Source of the DNA: Catenovulum agarivorans DS-2
GTDB taxonomy: Bacteria > Pseudomonadota > Gammaproteobacteria > Enterobacterales > Alteromonadaceae
Length of the DNA: 64,000 nt
Direction: 5' to 3'
Assembly: GCF_000568405.1 (NCBI RefSeq)
Contig: NZ_ARZY01000019.1
Location: 25,418 to 89,417 of the forward strand
Made by a program: the position numbers and the translations under genes. How positions within the stretch are numbered: position 1 is the stretch's first letter; each line of letters opens with the position of its first letter. The notes under the pieces were generated by a model. The model was not told where the DNA came from, made no database searches, and worked only from the letters and a program-made list of their open reading frames with translations. This document shows positions 9,709 to 18,976 of this stretch, in pieces.

Positions 9709-10620
9709 TCACCATTGTTTTGAGATCGCTTTGGCTGTTTCGCGTATTTGGACGTCGTATTTCGGATCAGAAACAATATCGGTCACAACCAGTTTTATTT
9801 CACTTGAAATAGGCCCAATTTCATACAGCAAATTCAGTGTTTGCAGCATGATTGATTCATCGTTGCTTAATAAATGCTGTTCAATTCGCTCTTCTAAAAT
9901 TTTCGATGGCTCAAATTTAGCCAATAATCGGGTCGATTCTACCGCTAAATCTGTATCATAAGGGGCTGCTGTGGCGGCAATTCGTAAACGAATTTGTTCG
10001 GCTGTTTGTTGATCAAAATTATGTGACGACAAACCGACAAATACTTGTGTTAGCACATTATCATTGTTTTCCATGTAGCTATGTTCGATAACTCGACGGA
10101 TATTCTCACCCGCTGTTTGCGGCGATTCGGAATTGGCACTCGCTAGCAGCCTGTATCCGGCAATTCTAAATTCTCCATTGTTGCTTTTTAGCATTTCAAG
10201 CGCAACCTGCTCGCGATATTCATCACTAAATTGAAAAACCACATCAAGCAATAATCGTGTTTCAAAAGCATCGGCTTGTGCATACGCTTTAATAAAATCT
10301 ATAAGTTGATGAGGGTTTTGTTGCAAGGCGAGTTTTAGCTCGTTACGACTGATATTACGCAGCGGTTTGTATAAAAGCAGCTGGCTTAAATCAGCTTGAT
10401 GTGATTGTACTTGTGTTGGTGATTTCGTTGGCTCTTTTGTAGCATCAGACTTTATGACGGGGCTTGGTGTTAGCCTAGAGTTTTCAATGGTCTGATTATG
10501 GTTTGCAACTGTTTGATTGTTGGTGTTTGAGTTTAATACACATCCTTGCAGTAAATAGCCTATCCCTGCTGCCATAAGGCCGATGAACGACCATACAAAT
10601 ATATAGGTTATTTTTTGCAT
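9709..10620 (-). CDS. HEAT-like repeat lipoprotein, unknown function
   Basis: The 303-aa protein has an N-terminal hydrophobic segment ending in LLQGC, a probable lipobox. Next come a Thr/Gln/Asn-rich linker (about 30-75) and an all-helical C-terminal part with repeated helix pairs resembling HEAT/armadillo repeats (for example FRIAGYRLLASAN and AVESTRLLAKFEP). No catalytic motif is seen. It probably acts as a periplasmic scaffold. It lies between the oxidoreductase and a GH49-like beta-helix gene on the same strand. Confidence 0.6.
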   Translation of the reverse strand: MQKITYIFVWSFIGLMAAGIGYLLQGCVLNSNTNNQTVANHNQTIENSRLTPSPVIKSDATKEPTKSPTQVQSHQADLSQLLLYKPLRNISRNELKLALQQNPHQLIDFIKAYAQADAFETRLLLDVVFQFSDEYREQVALEMLKSNNGEFRIAGYRLLASANSESPQTAGENIRRVIEHSYMENNDNVLTQVFVGLSSHNFDQQTAEQIRLRIAATAAPYDTDLAVESTRLLAKFEPSKILEERIEQHLLSNDESIMLQTLNLLYEIGPISSEIKLVVTDIVSDPKYDVQIRETAKAISKQW

Positions 10621-10719
10621 AAAGGTAATGTTCAGTCTGTTGCGTGATTAAGTCATTTGTGGGTAAAAACTGGCGGCAGTAAAACAAGCCTGCCACCAGT
10701 CACAGCTCTGGTTCAGCAA

Positions 10720-11682
10720 TTAATTGCAATAAGTACCATTGGTGATATTGGCATTACTGGTTAATCTAAACTCAGTATTCGAATTGGTCGACGCCTTACA
10801 CTGGCCGCCAAATAAATTTAACGTTGCGCCGGACACGGTTAAATTGGTATTTGATAAATGACCAAAGGTATATAGTTTTGAACGGCTTTTACCAGCAGCA
10901 ACTGTATGGTTAAATGCACCTCGATAGTCAACCTTGCGCACATAGCCTGTTTGATTGGTACTCACCCAAGCAAATACCCCATGGCGATAACTAGAGTGGT
11001 TGTCTTTAACTGTATTTGACCCTTTTAAAATGAGCTTAGCATAGTCAAAACCACCCCAACCAAATTGGTACGGTGCACCAAACTCGTTATGGGTGATATG
11101 CACGTTTTCAACTGTCATTTCTGTACGGTAAACCTTGATGCTGTCGTCAAAGGTATCAATATTTGAATAACGAATAGACGACCCAACGCCACCACCAAAA
11201 CCATCTGTTGTATGGTGATGGTGCACATCACTATTGGCGGCAATTCGTGTATATAAATTAACGTTGTCCACTAACATCAAGGTGTTGTCAGTGTCACCCA
11301 ATATATGAAATTTTTCAGGGTTACGGCTGGTTAAATTTGAAATTGAAACTGTGCAGTTACAGTCAGCATAAATGGTACTCAATTTTTTACCCGCTGTACC
11401 TTTGGCATCTTCTTGCGATTCGCCCCATAAACCATTTGGCGCAAGAATTGACGTCGACCTATTGTTGCCTCGAATAACCACATCATTTGTGCGGCCTTTA
11501 AGAATATGGATATTAGCTTGAATGGTTTTATTTTCAGGAATAACAATTTCATCGTAATCGTTGTTGTCGTCTATCACTATAGTGCCTGTTTGATTCGACA
11601 ATGTGAGTGTGCCACCCGCATTCGCCAAAGTTGACATAGTTAATAAACCAGTTAGTGCTGTGTATTTTGTAATCTTATTCAT
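10720..11682 (-). CDS. Secreted GH49-like right-handed beta-helix protein
   Basis: I place the start at the internal ATG (11682): an AGAGG ribosome-binding site sits just before it, and translation there gives a clean signal peptide ending in ANA. The alternative start at 11715 adds 11 residues. The 320-aa product is a compact beta-helix lacking the N-terminal beta-sandwich of GH49. It keeps the aspartate pattern: TTDGFGGG (about Asp160), FDDSIKVY (Asp179, Asp180) and then YQFGWG. The C-terminal helix of the mosaic protein at 58260-61955 has the same TDG/DGIGGG-DDSIK arrangement, so the two form a distinct subgroup. The substrate is unknown. It could be a lyase or hydrolase on the same glycan. 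Confidence 0.72.
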   Translation of the reverse strand: MNKITKYTALTGLLTMSTLANAGGTLTLSNQTGTIVIDDNNDYDEIVIPENKTIQANIHILKGRTNDVVIRGNNRSTSILAPNGLWGESQEDAKGTAGKKLSTIYADCNCTVSISNLTSRNPEKFHILGDTDNTLMLVDNVNLYTRIAANSDVHHHHTTDGFGGGVGSSIRYSNIDTFDDSIKVYRTEMTVENVHITHNEFGAPYQFGWGGFDYAKLILKGSNTVKDNHSSYRHGVFAWVSTNQTGYVRKVDYRGAFNHTVAAGKSRSKLYTFGHLSNTNLTVSGATLNLFGGQCKASTNSNTEFRLTSNANITNGTYCN

Positions 11683-12062
11683 AATTGCCTCTGTGTGTGA
11701 GTATAAACCTATCATTCCAAAACTTGGTGATTAAAGGTAATTATATAATACATTTAAACTTGGATGGCGCAATAGGAAATTAAACATATTAGATAACTAA
11801 TAGACACCAAATGTTAACAAATGTCGCCTTTATCCTTGTTTTTTGGGGCTTATACCGATAAAAATTTTCTTTTAAACTAAAATATCGAAACAAAAGTAAA
11901 ATATTTCTCATTCCAAATATTTACATTTGACATACAAATAAGCGCTAAGCTAAGGTTAAAAACGTTTTACTCCAGCGTTTGATCACCGACGTATGAGCGC
12001 TTGCTCAATGGGTGAACTGTAAGGAATAAAATATATACTACAATAATACAAACGGAGCTTTT
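11683..12062. promoter_or_regulatory. Divergent promoter region of beta-helix gene and TonB receptor
   Basis: The 380-bp, strongly AT-rich intergenic region lies between two divergent genes. It must hold the TonB-dependent receptor promoter and the beta-helix promoter. A GGAG ribosome-binding site is just upstream of the receptor ATG. No clear palindromic operator or ORF was seen. Confidence 0.55.
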
Positions 12063-14939
12063 ATGTTTAAACAAACTCAATTGACCACACTGATAAGAAC
12101 CACACTACTCTCTAGCCTAGTTGTTTACCCAGCAGTTAATACCAGCGCGATAGCGCAAGAGCAACAAACTGACGAAACCGAAGTTATTAGCGTTACAGGT
12201 ATTCGCAATTCGCTTAAAGAATCAGCTTTTATCAAACGAAATGCGACCCAAGTTGTTGATGCAATCACTGCAGAAGACATAGGTAAATTACCTGACAACA
12301 ATATCGCAGAAGCTTTGCAACGAGTCACAGGATTACAGATTGGCCGTGACGCAGGTGGCGAAGGTGCGGGCTTTCAAGTGCGAGGCTTAAGCCAAAATCG
12401 CGTTGAAGTAAATGGCCGTAGTTTAATTTCAAATAATTCCGACAATCGTAATAACTCGTTTACCGGTATTTCGTCGGCGTTGTTTGCTGGTGTAGAAGTC
12501 ATTAAATCACCCTCTGCATCAGATACTGAAGGCGCATTAGGTGCAACAGTAAGGTTAAAAACTCGCAAACCATTTGATACCAACCCTGGCACAGTTTCAG
12601 TCACTGCAAAGTTAGCATACGACGCACTGCGTAAAGACGAAGTAGATCCAGAATTAAGCTTATTCGCCAGCAATACTTGGGATTCTAGCTTAGGTGACTT
12701 TGGCGCACTTATTAATGTTTCGTACCAAGACTATAACCAAAGAACTGAACAGGTAGCTAACAATGGGTGGCGCAAACTTAATGCCGCTAGTTATACCAAT
12801 GGTGGAGTCAATTCGGCAAACCCAGGTTATCCAGTGTGGGTACCTCGTACCAATAGATTTCAACGCTTTGACTACGACAGGCAAAAGGTGGGGGTAGATG
12901 CATCTTTTCAATTTGCGCCAAACACAGAGTTAGAATTTTTTGTAGATACCACCTTTATCCAATTCGATTCGCAACAGTCACAACCAAAAGTTGTAGTTGA
13001 CCTAAAGGGTGGCTTTTTGGGGTTTGACTATCAAGCCGATGATTTAGTGACTGTGACTCATAAAGACGGTGCACAACAAGGCTTTTTAACCGCGGCTAAC
13101 GTTGTTTCAGAGACCAAAAGTGATGACCCTGAATTTGGCCAAGGTGGTTGGGTTAAATACAACCCGACAAATGTTTTAGGAGAAGAGCAGCAATACGCGT
13201 TTGCATTCGGTGGGACATATACAAAGGATGACTATATAATTTCATTGCAAGCACAAACATCGCGCGCCACTAACGATGTAGGAAACATCAATACAAATTT
13301 CTTGCTAGCCAAGTCAGAACAAGTTTTACAACAAGTAAATTATGACTTTTCTGGAAAATCGTTACCTCAAGTCGATATTATGCTTCCTAATGATCGCAGT
13401 GGGGCAAATAGAGAAGGGTTTTACATGACCAATGTTTGGGCGCGAAATACTGATAAAGAAACAGGTGAAGATAGTTTAAAAATTGATCTTGAGTACACCT
13501 TAGATCAGGGAATTTTTACCAGTTTTGAGACAGGTTTACGTCTAGCCAATAGAACAGCAAACCGCAGAGAGTTTCAGTTGGCAGATGTAAATAATTACTT
13601 GTCAGACTTAGACCCAAGCGACCCTAACTATGATGACACTACGATTGGTCAAAGTATGAACGTTTTATTAGATGATTTACCAAGCCAAGTGCAAAACATG
13701 ATAGTGGTCAGCGACGGTGAATATATGTCTGGTGAAGCTGGTTCAATTCCGCGTAAATGGCTAACACTCAATCATATGTCAACTGATGAGTTCAAAGCAA
13801 TGGCTGATACTGTTCTAGCCTTAGACGATGATCCTGCTTACTCTGGCCCCGTATCTGCTTTTAACGAGATGCCAACTTCATGGTTTGATATTGAAGAAAA
13901 AACCACTGCCGTATATGCACAACAGAACTTCGAAGGAGATGATTTTCGTGGGAACTTTGGTGTGCGCTACGTAAAAACAGATGCAACTGTAGCAGCCAAC
14001 CAAAATGGTGAACCTAAATCTGAAAGCTCGGATTATTCAGACTTTTTACCCAGCTTTAACATTAACTATGATTTAACCGACACCATGAATTTACGATTTG
14101 CTGCAGCTAAAGTGATGTCTCGGCCAAACCCAATTGATTTATCACCCGCATTAAACCTTGCTGGCAATAGCCAAAGTGCTTCAATTGGCAACCCCAACCT
14201 ATCGCCTTTTAAAGCCACACAATACGACTTAAGCTACGAATGGTATATCTCAGATACCAGTGCATTTACCGCTGCTATCTTTTATAAAGATGTCGCTTCG
14301 TTTTTTAAAACGGGTACACGCAATGAAATTATCGACGAAACACTAGATCGTAATTCCGATGGTTGTACGGTAGAGTTAGCTAATCAAGGTACAGATCCCA
14401 ACTGTAATATCGCTAAAGCGCAAGAAGATGAAGTTGTATTGAGATTCAAGGAAAATGGTGAATCTGGCACCATTCAAGGGTTAGAACTGAGTTGGCAACA
14501 AGATTTCAGTGAACTATTATCTGCGCCATTTAATGGGTTTGGTTATGTACTCAACTATACCTACACAGATAGTGAACAGCCAGGGCAAAACTTTAACCAA
14601 GTGACTGGGGCGGAATTACCACTACCTCAACTGTCTGAAAATAGCTATAACGCGATAGTTTATTATGAGAAAGATGGTTTAGGTGTACGATTTGCCTATA
14701 ACTACCGAGATGAACGTTTGTTGTCTAATAGCCAGGGTGGTTTAGCGAAATATGCTGATGCCTTTGATCAATTGGACTTATCAATTGATTATGCGATTGA
14801 TGACAATATTAACTTGTTTTTCAGCGGTAGTAATATCCTAGACAGTGAAGTGTATCAATACGTTGGCATTACCGATGCAACCTTTATGTATCGCAAAACA
14901 GGACCACGTTATACCTTAGGTTTACGTGCTAAGTTTTAA
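12063..14939 (+). CDS. TonB-dependent outer-membrane receptor
   Basis: The 958-aa protein has a signal peptide to about residue 31 (AIA-QEQ). It has a TonB-box-like EVISVTGIR segment, a plug domain (about 45-170, with IAEALQRVTGLQIGRD and FQVRGLSQNRVEVNGR) and a long beta-barrel ending in a C-terminal Phe (LGLRAKF), as expected for outer-membrane insertion. This is the TonB-dependent receptor class used by Alteromonadales for oligosaccharide uptake, in place of the SusC/D pairs of Bacteroidetes. No SusD-like gene is present. It is the only such receptor in the window and the most likely importer for this locus. Confidence 0.95.
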   Translation: MFKQTQLTTLIRTTLLSSLVVYPAVNTSAIAQEQQTDETEVISVTGIRNSLKESAFIKRNATQVVDAITAEDIGKLPDNNIAEALQRVTGLQIGRDAGGEGAGFQVRGLSQNRVEVNGRSLISNNSDNRNNSFTGISSALFAGVEVIKSPSASDTEGALGATVRLKTRKPFDTNPGTVSVTAKLAYDALRKDEVDPELSLFASNTWDSSLGDFGALINVSYQDYNQRTEQVANNGWRKLNAASYTNGGVNSANPGYPVWVPRTNRFQRFDYDRQKVGVDASFQFAPNTELEFFVDTTFIQFDSQQSQPKVVVDLKGGFLGFDYQADDLVTVTHKDGAQQGFLTAANVVSETKSDDPEFGQGGWVKYNPTNVLGEEQQYAFAFGGTYTKDDYIISLQAQTSRATNDVGNINTNFLLAKSEQVLQQVNYDFSGKSLPQVDIMLPNDRSGANREGFYMTNVWARNTDKETGEDSLKIDLEYTLDQGIFTSFETGLRLANRTANRREFQLADVNNYLSDLDPSDPNYDDTTIGQSMNVLLDDLPSQVQNMIVVSDGEYMSGEAGSIPRKWLTLNHMSTDEFKAMADTVLALDDDPAYSGPVSAFNEMPTSWFDIEEKTTAVYAQQNFEGDDFRGNFGVRYVKTDATVAANQNGEPKSESSDYSDFLPSFNINYDLTDTMNLRFAAAKVMSRPNPIDLSPALNLAGNSQSASIGNPNLSPFKATQYDLSYEWYISDTSAFTAAIFYKDVASFFKTGTRNEIIDETLDRNSDGCTVELANQGTDPNCNIAKAQEDEVVLRFKENGESGTIQGLELSWQQDFSELLSAPFNGFGYVLNYTYTDSEQPGQNFNQVTGAELPLPQLSENSYNAIVYYEKDGLGVRFAYNYRDERLLSNSQGGLAKYADAFDQLDLSIDYAIDDNINLFFSGSNILDSEVYQYVGITDATFMYRKTGPRYTLGLRAKF

Positions 14940-14963
14940 GTATTAGTTGGGTCTCAAGTTTAA

Positions 14964-14985
14964 GCAGCAGCTTTATTGCTGCTGC
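14964..14985 (+). terminator. Hairpin downstream of TonB receptor
   Basis: GCAGCAGC and GCTGCTGC form a perfect 8-bp stem around a TTTATT loop, 24 bp after the receptor stop. The U-tract is weak, so it is a probable terminator of the receptor transcript. Confidence 0.6.
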
Positions 14986-15059
14986 ATCTTACTAGCATAA
15001 ATAGACCACAAGATTTATTTAGATCTATGGGTGATTGACAGTTCGCCCAAATGCTTTCG

Positions 15060-18000
15060 CTATAGTTTCAACGTGATTTTTCGAATTGGTTGGAGTAACA
15101 CTGGACCAATCAACCCTGAAGCTTGCAGTTCAGTATCTTTGCTGATTTTACTTTCAAAAGTAATCTCCGTTTCAAAGACTTTCGGCTGTTTTTGATCAGG
15201 GAATTGTTTCGGGTATTTTAAGTCACCGACCATACGATTAACCCAAGTGGTTGCCACATCCACTTTAAGTTTATTATTGCCTGCAACTAAATAGTCAGTG
15301 ACATCAACTTGTAGCGGTCTACTCCAAATTTCACCTAAATTGTAGCCGTTAATGGTTACACGCGCCACTACTCCTACTTGACCTAAGTGTAAAATCCAAC
15401 GTTGATCGTTACGAAGCATATCCGCAGACATGTTAAACTGGTTTTGATAACTTATTGAGCCTGAGTAGTGTTTTAATGCCAGTGGTTTCAACTCGGTTAA
15501 TGAAACTAACTTATCTAGTGTTAATGAGGTTGCAACATCTCGGTTTTGTTCGAAAGTCAACTGCCACGGTGTATTTAGTGCTAATGGTGATGGTAGATCA
15601 GTTAGCTCAACGTTTTGTGTTTGGCCATTAGTTAACTGCACTTGGTAGTCGCCGTTTTGAGGCACATCAATTAAGACCTCACCGGTATTATCAATAGCCG
15701 TTGGCAACCAGATATCTTTATCTTGCTTTGAAATTTCTTTGATTGCTTTTGGCTGAATCGCTGCATTCACGGATTTTTCAAAAACGACAAAAGTTGACTG
15801 CAAACCTTGTAAGGTTATCGGCGCAACTAAACGGTCATTTTCAATACTGTACTGGCCGATGGTTCTGACATTACCTGTAACCGCATCCCAAGCTTGTGGT
15901 TGTCCAAGTTTGTTTGGTGATGAACTTTGCAACCTGAAGCTTGGTTTAATATCAACCACAGCTTCTGATTGGTTGGCAATAAAATAAATTTCGTGCGTAT
16001 CACTGCTGCGATGGCTCCAGATCACCTCTTCTGGCAAACCAGCAAGATCAGCCGGTTGCTTCAGCTTGTTCATGACCTGTGTTAAGTCAACGTTCTCGGC
16101 AGAATCAAAGAATACCATACCTTTGCCATATTGGCCTTGAGTAACAGTTTTGCCATCAATTTGTTGCCACAACTCATTCGCTAGTTGCTGAACTTGTTGA
16201 TCAGCTTGCGGGTAGTTTTGCAAACTGGGTGACTGCGTTGGTTTAGGGCCATAAATAGCGCCACCATCCGCCACTAATTGTTTTATTTTTGCTAATACTG
16301 CTGGACGCATAGTGGAGAAATCAGGCAAAACCAATAGTTTAAAGCGAGCACCGCTCGACAAGACGAATTGACCATCGTCAACACTCAAGCCATGTAAAAT
16401 TATTTCAGCGTTGATAAAGTCATAAGAATAACCACTAGGTAACGCAGGTTTAATTTCACCAGTCATTGTTGGCGCGTTTTCGCCAATGAAGTACATAATA
16501 TCAGCAACGTAAGTGCCTTGTTGCATCATATAATTACTGCGTTTTACGTAGTCTAACCAACCGCCCATATAGTCAAACCAAGTGTTGTGGCGATTAAATT
16601 CAGAGCCAAACCAAGCGTTGACCCCTGGTTTTTTATCTTCATATCCTTGCTGAATATACACATGTAATAAGGTGTGGTTGATACCCTCAACAAATGACCA
16701 ATCACCGCGCTTTTTAAAGTTCCAAAAATGGTTTTTAAAGGCATCACTACGACCCGCGGTGAAAGACTCCGACATCACGGTTTTGTGGCCATAAATATGT
16801 GCCGCTGAAGATGCAGCTTTTAATTCTATCGCGCCCAAGTTACCGGAAGCCCAAAACTCACCACTAACAATATCGGCTTGACCACCGTATTGTAAAAACT
16901 CACCCGGAAAGCCCCAGTGACCGTAGTTTTCCAGCCACAATTTTAAACCATGCTGGTGCGCACGTTCACGAATACCCGCAGTGTATTCATAGGATACCCG
17001 GTCGGCAACCATACGGCGCATATCCCATAAAAAGCGCTCACTTTGCTCAGCACTATTAACAATACGGCCAGTATACACAGGTAAAAACTGCATCGGATCG
17101 TAGCCAAATTGTTGCTGAAAACGCTCAGCAAAACCGTCGGTCCAGTTTTGTGCACCTCGCTCGTAGCTATCGATAACAATATATTTAAGCGCGCTGCGCT
17201 CTTCTGGTTTTAAACGATCGTAGATATCACCGACATAAGCATCAAAATGTGCTTGAGCAATTTCTTTGCTCAGTTTATCAATTTCCGGTCCACGGGTCGC
17301 TTTGGTCGTCGGGCCATTGGTCGTGCCTGTGGTACGCATAAAATAGTGCACAACCGTCCAGTCACCTGCTGGCGCTTGCCAATTGAGCTTACCTTCATCA
17401 ACAAATTCTGTAATGTCTAACACTTGTTCGGCATTGAGTGCGAGGCTCGCTTGATCTTCTGGTGTTGGCGCATCCCACTGATAACTATCGTGTTTTGGCT
17501 GAGGGTTAGGGAATACTTTACCGAGTTTTTTCTCTACATAACGTTCTAATTTGTAGCCACTGGTTAATACCAGTTCTTTGATGCCAGGGATTGGATTACT
17601 GTTTCTGCTTTTACGGCCAATAACTAATGAATTTAAGGTCAGGCGAAATTCACTGGCTGCTACTTTTGGAAAATTGATGACAATTGGCGCATCATGCTCA
17701 GGACCAATCGACGCCATGTTTCGTGGACGTTGCAAGTCAAAAGATCTAATTGTTTCAAACTCACCTTGAGCATTTTTAAATGACAAGGTAGCTTTTGCCG
17801 AATGAGTATCATTAGGATAAATTTCTAAACTGCGCGCAGTTAATATTTCATCATGAACAAAATCGATGTTTAACTTGCTGCCTTTGTTTTTTAGCACTGA
17901 TGCTGGAAAGTAATAGACAGACTGATGATCACCATCAAGTAGACCTTCAATATTTGCTTCTACGTGTTTTTCACTGTTAATCAAAGCCGTTGCGCTAACT

Positions 18001-18671
18001 TTAGTTTGATTATTGTTAAGGCGAATTAGTTCACCGGCAGGCGTTTTAAAGGCTATGACTTTTACATCTTCAGCGTAGCCTTCGGGCTTATTCAAAGAAA
18101 GGTTAGTGTTTTGACCACCAACTAAGTGATATTCGCGGTTATCTAAATAACGCATCGACTGATGCATCTCAACCCAAGGGCCACCAGATTGGCTCCAACC
18201 AGGTGAGTTAAATAGACCAATATCTATGTTGTACTCGGGGGCTTTTTTGATTGCAAAAAGCAAAACATCCCACCATTCATCTGTAAAAGGTTTGAGCTTG
18301 CCATAGCCACCAATACTTGGCTGTAGGTGAATGATGCCGATAAGCGCAGTACTAATGCCTTGCTCCTGCATTTTTTTAAGGTCGTTTTCAACTCCTTCTT
18401 TAGAGATATGGTCATTGATCCAATACCAATATACCCAAGGTTTGACGGCATCGGGTGGAGCTTTAAAGTTAGCTTTTAGTTCATCAGCAGGTGCGTGATA
18501 AAACGACTCTGGCATTGGGCTAACGGGTTTGTGTAGTTTTTTACTAGGCTCACTGCAGCCAGTTAATAACAAGCTAACTAGTATCGCTGATAAATAACCT
18601 ATTGGGGTGTTTTTTATTGCCTCAGAAAATCTGTTCATTAATATCTGTGCTGTTGTTCGCACGAATTTCAT
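15060..18671 (-). CDS. GH106-like alpha-L-rhamnosidase family lipoprotein
   Basis: The 1203-aa protein is marked by VKPWVYWYWINDHISKEGVENDL near residue 80, the FNSPGWSQSGGPWV motif near residue 155, IDSYERGAQNW, LWLENYGHWGFPGEF and MSESFTAG. All are typical of the GH106 barrel, followed by a C-terminal GH2-type jelly-roll with WVNRMVGDL. GH106 members release alpha-L-rhamnose. A lipobox (LLLTGC, about Cys40) indicates membrane anchoring. The first ATG is favoured because AGGAG sits 6-7 bases upstream, which gives a long N-region before the hydrophobic segment. It is transcribed separately from the sulfatase that follows at 18977-20551. Confidence 0.85.
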   Translation of the reverse strand: MKFVRTTAQILMNRFSEAIKNTPIGYLSAILVSLLLTGCSEPSKKLHKPVSPMPESFYHAPADELKANFKAPPDAVKPWVYWYWINDHISKEGVENDLKKMQEQGISTALIGIIHLQPSIGGYGKLKPFTDEWWDVLLFAIKKAPEYNIDIGLFNSPGWSQSGGPWVEMHQSMRYLDNREYHLVGGQNTNLSLNKPEGYAEDVKVIAFKTPAGELIRLNNNQTKVSATALINSEKHVEANIEGLLDGDHQSVYYFPASVLKNKGSKLNIDFVHDEILTARSLEIYPNDTHSAKATLSFKNAQGEFETIRSFDLQRPRNMASIGPEHDAPIVINFPKVAASEFRLTLNSLVIGRKSRNSNPIPGIKELVLTSGYKLERYVEKKLGKVFPNPQPKHDSYQWDAPTPEDQASLALNAEQVLDITEFVDEGKLNWQAPAGDWTVVHYFMRTTGTTNGPTTKATRGPEIDKLSKEIAQAHFDAYVGDIYDRLKPEERSALKYIVIDSYERGAQNWTDGFAERFQQQFGYDPMQFLPVYTGRIVNSAEQSERFLWDMRRMVADRVSYEYTAGIRERAHQHGLKLWLENYGHWGFPGEFLQYGGQADIVSGEFWASGNLGAIELKAASSAAHIYGHKTVMSESFTAGRSDAFKNHFWNFKKRGDWSFVEGINHTLLHVYIQQGYEDKKPGVNAWFGSEFNRHNTWFDYMGGWLDYVKRSNYMMQQGTYVADIMYFIGENAPTMTGEIKPALPSGYSYDFINAEIILHGLSVDDGQFVLSSGARFKLLVLPDFSTMRPAVLAKIKQLVADGGAIYGPKPTQSPSLQNYPQADQQVQQLANELWQQIDGKTVTQGQYGKGMVFFDSAENVDLTQVMNKLKQPADLAGLPEEVIWSHRSSDTHEIYFIANQSEAVVDIKPSFRLQSSSPNKLGQPQAWDAVTGNVRTIGQYSIENDRLVAPITLQGLQSTFVVFEKSVNAAIQPKAIKEISKQDKDIWLPTAIDNTGEVLIDVPQNGDYQVQLTNGQTQNVELTDLPSPLALNTPWQLTFEQNRDVATSLTLDKLVSLTELKPLALKHYSGSISYQNQFNMSADMLRNDQRWILHLGQVGVVARVTINGYNLGEIWSRPLQVDVTDYLVAGNNKLKVDVATTWVNRMVGDLKYPKQFPDQKQPKVFETEITFESKISKDTELQASGLIGPVLLQPIRKITLKL

Positions 18672-18976
18672 TGCTTGCTCCTAAGCGCTATTTGCCACGA
18701 GTAATATGTTGTTATTGCCAATTAATAAAAGGCAAATCTATTCAAAGTTGATACCCCAAAATTTGTAAATAGCTGACAATGCAATGCCATATTCGCTTAA
18801 TAATGCTGATAAATATGAGTAGCGAACTCTACAAAAAATGGAGTTATCAAACCTTTAAAAACGTATCTAGCGGCAGCTCGAAAATAGTGAACATAAATAA
18901 AATCTACTCATTTTATTTACTTTTTTATACCGCCGAGCGCAAAGTAACCAAAGCGCTACGTGCGAATTCCTAGACG
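18672..18976. promoter_or_regulatory. Intergenic region upstream of GH106-like gene
   Basis: The 305-bp non-coding gap between two minus-strand genes holds the GH106 ribosome-binding site (AGGAG) and a TTGATACCCC element at 18748-18757 that recurs upstream of the next sulfatase. A short plus-strand ORF here has no supporting features. Confidence 0.5.
18748..18757 (-). promoter_or_regulatory. TTGATACCCC element upstream of GH106-like gene
   Basis: This 10-base element lies 77 bp upstream of the start codon. On the coding strand it reads GGGGTATCAA. The same decamer lies 94 bp upstream of the sulfatase at 18977-20551. It is a candidate shared regulator site. Confidence 0.35.
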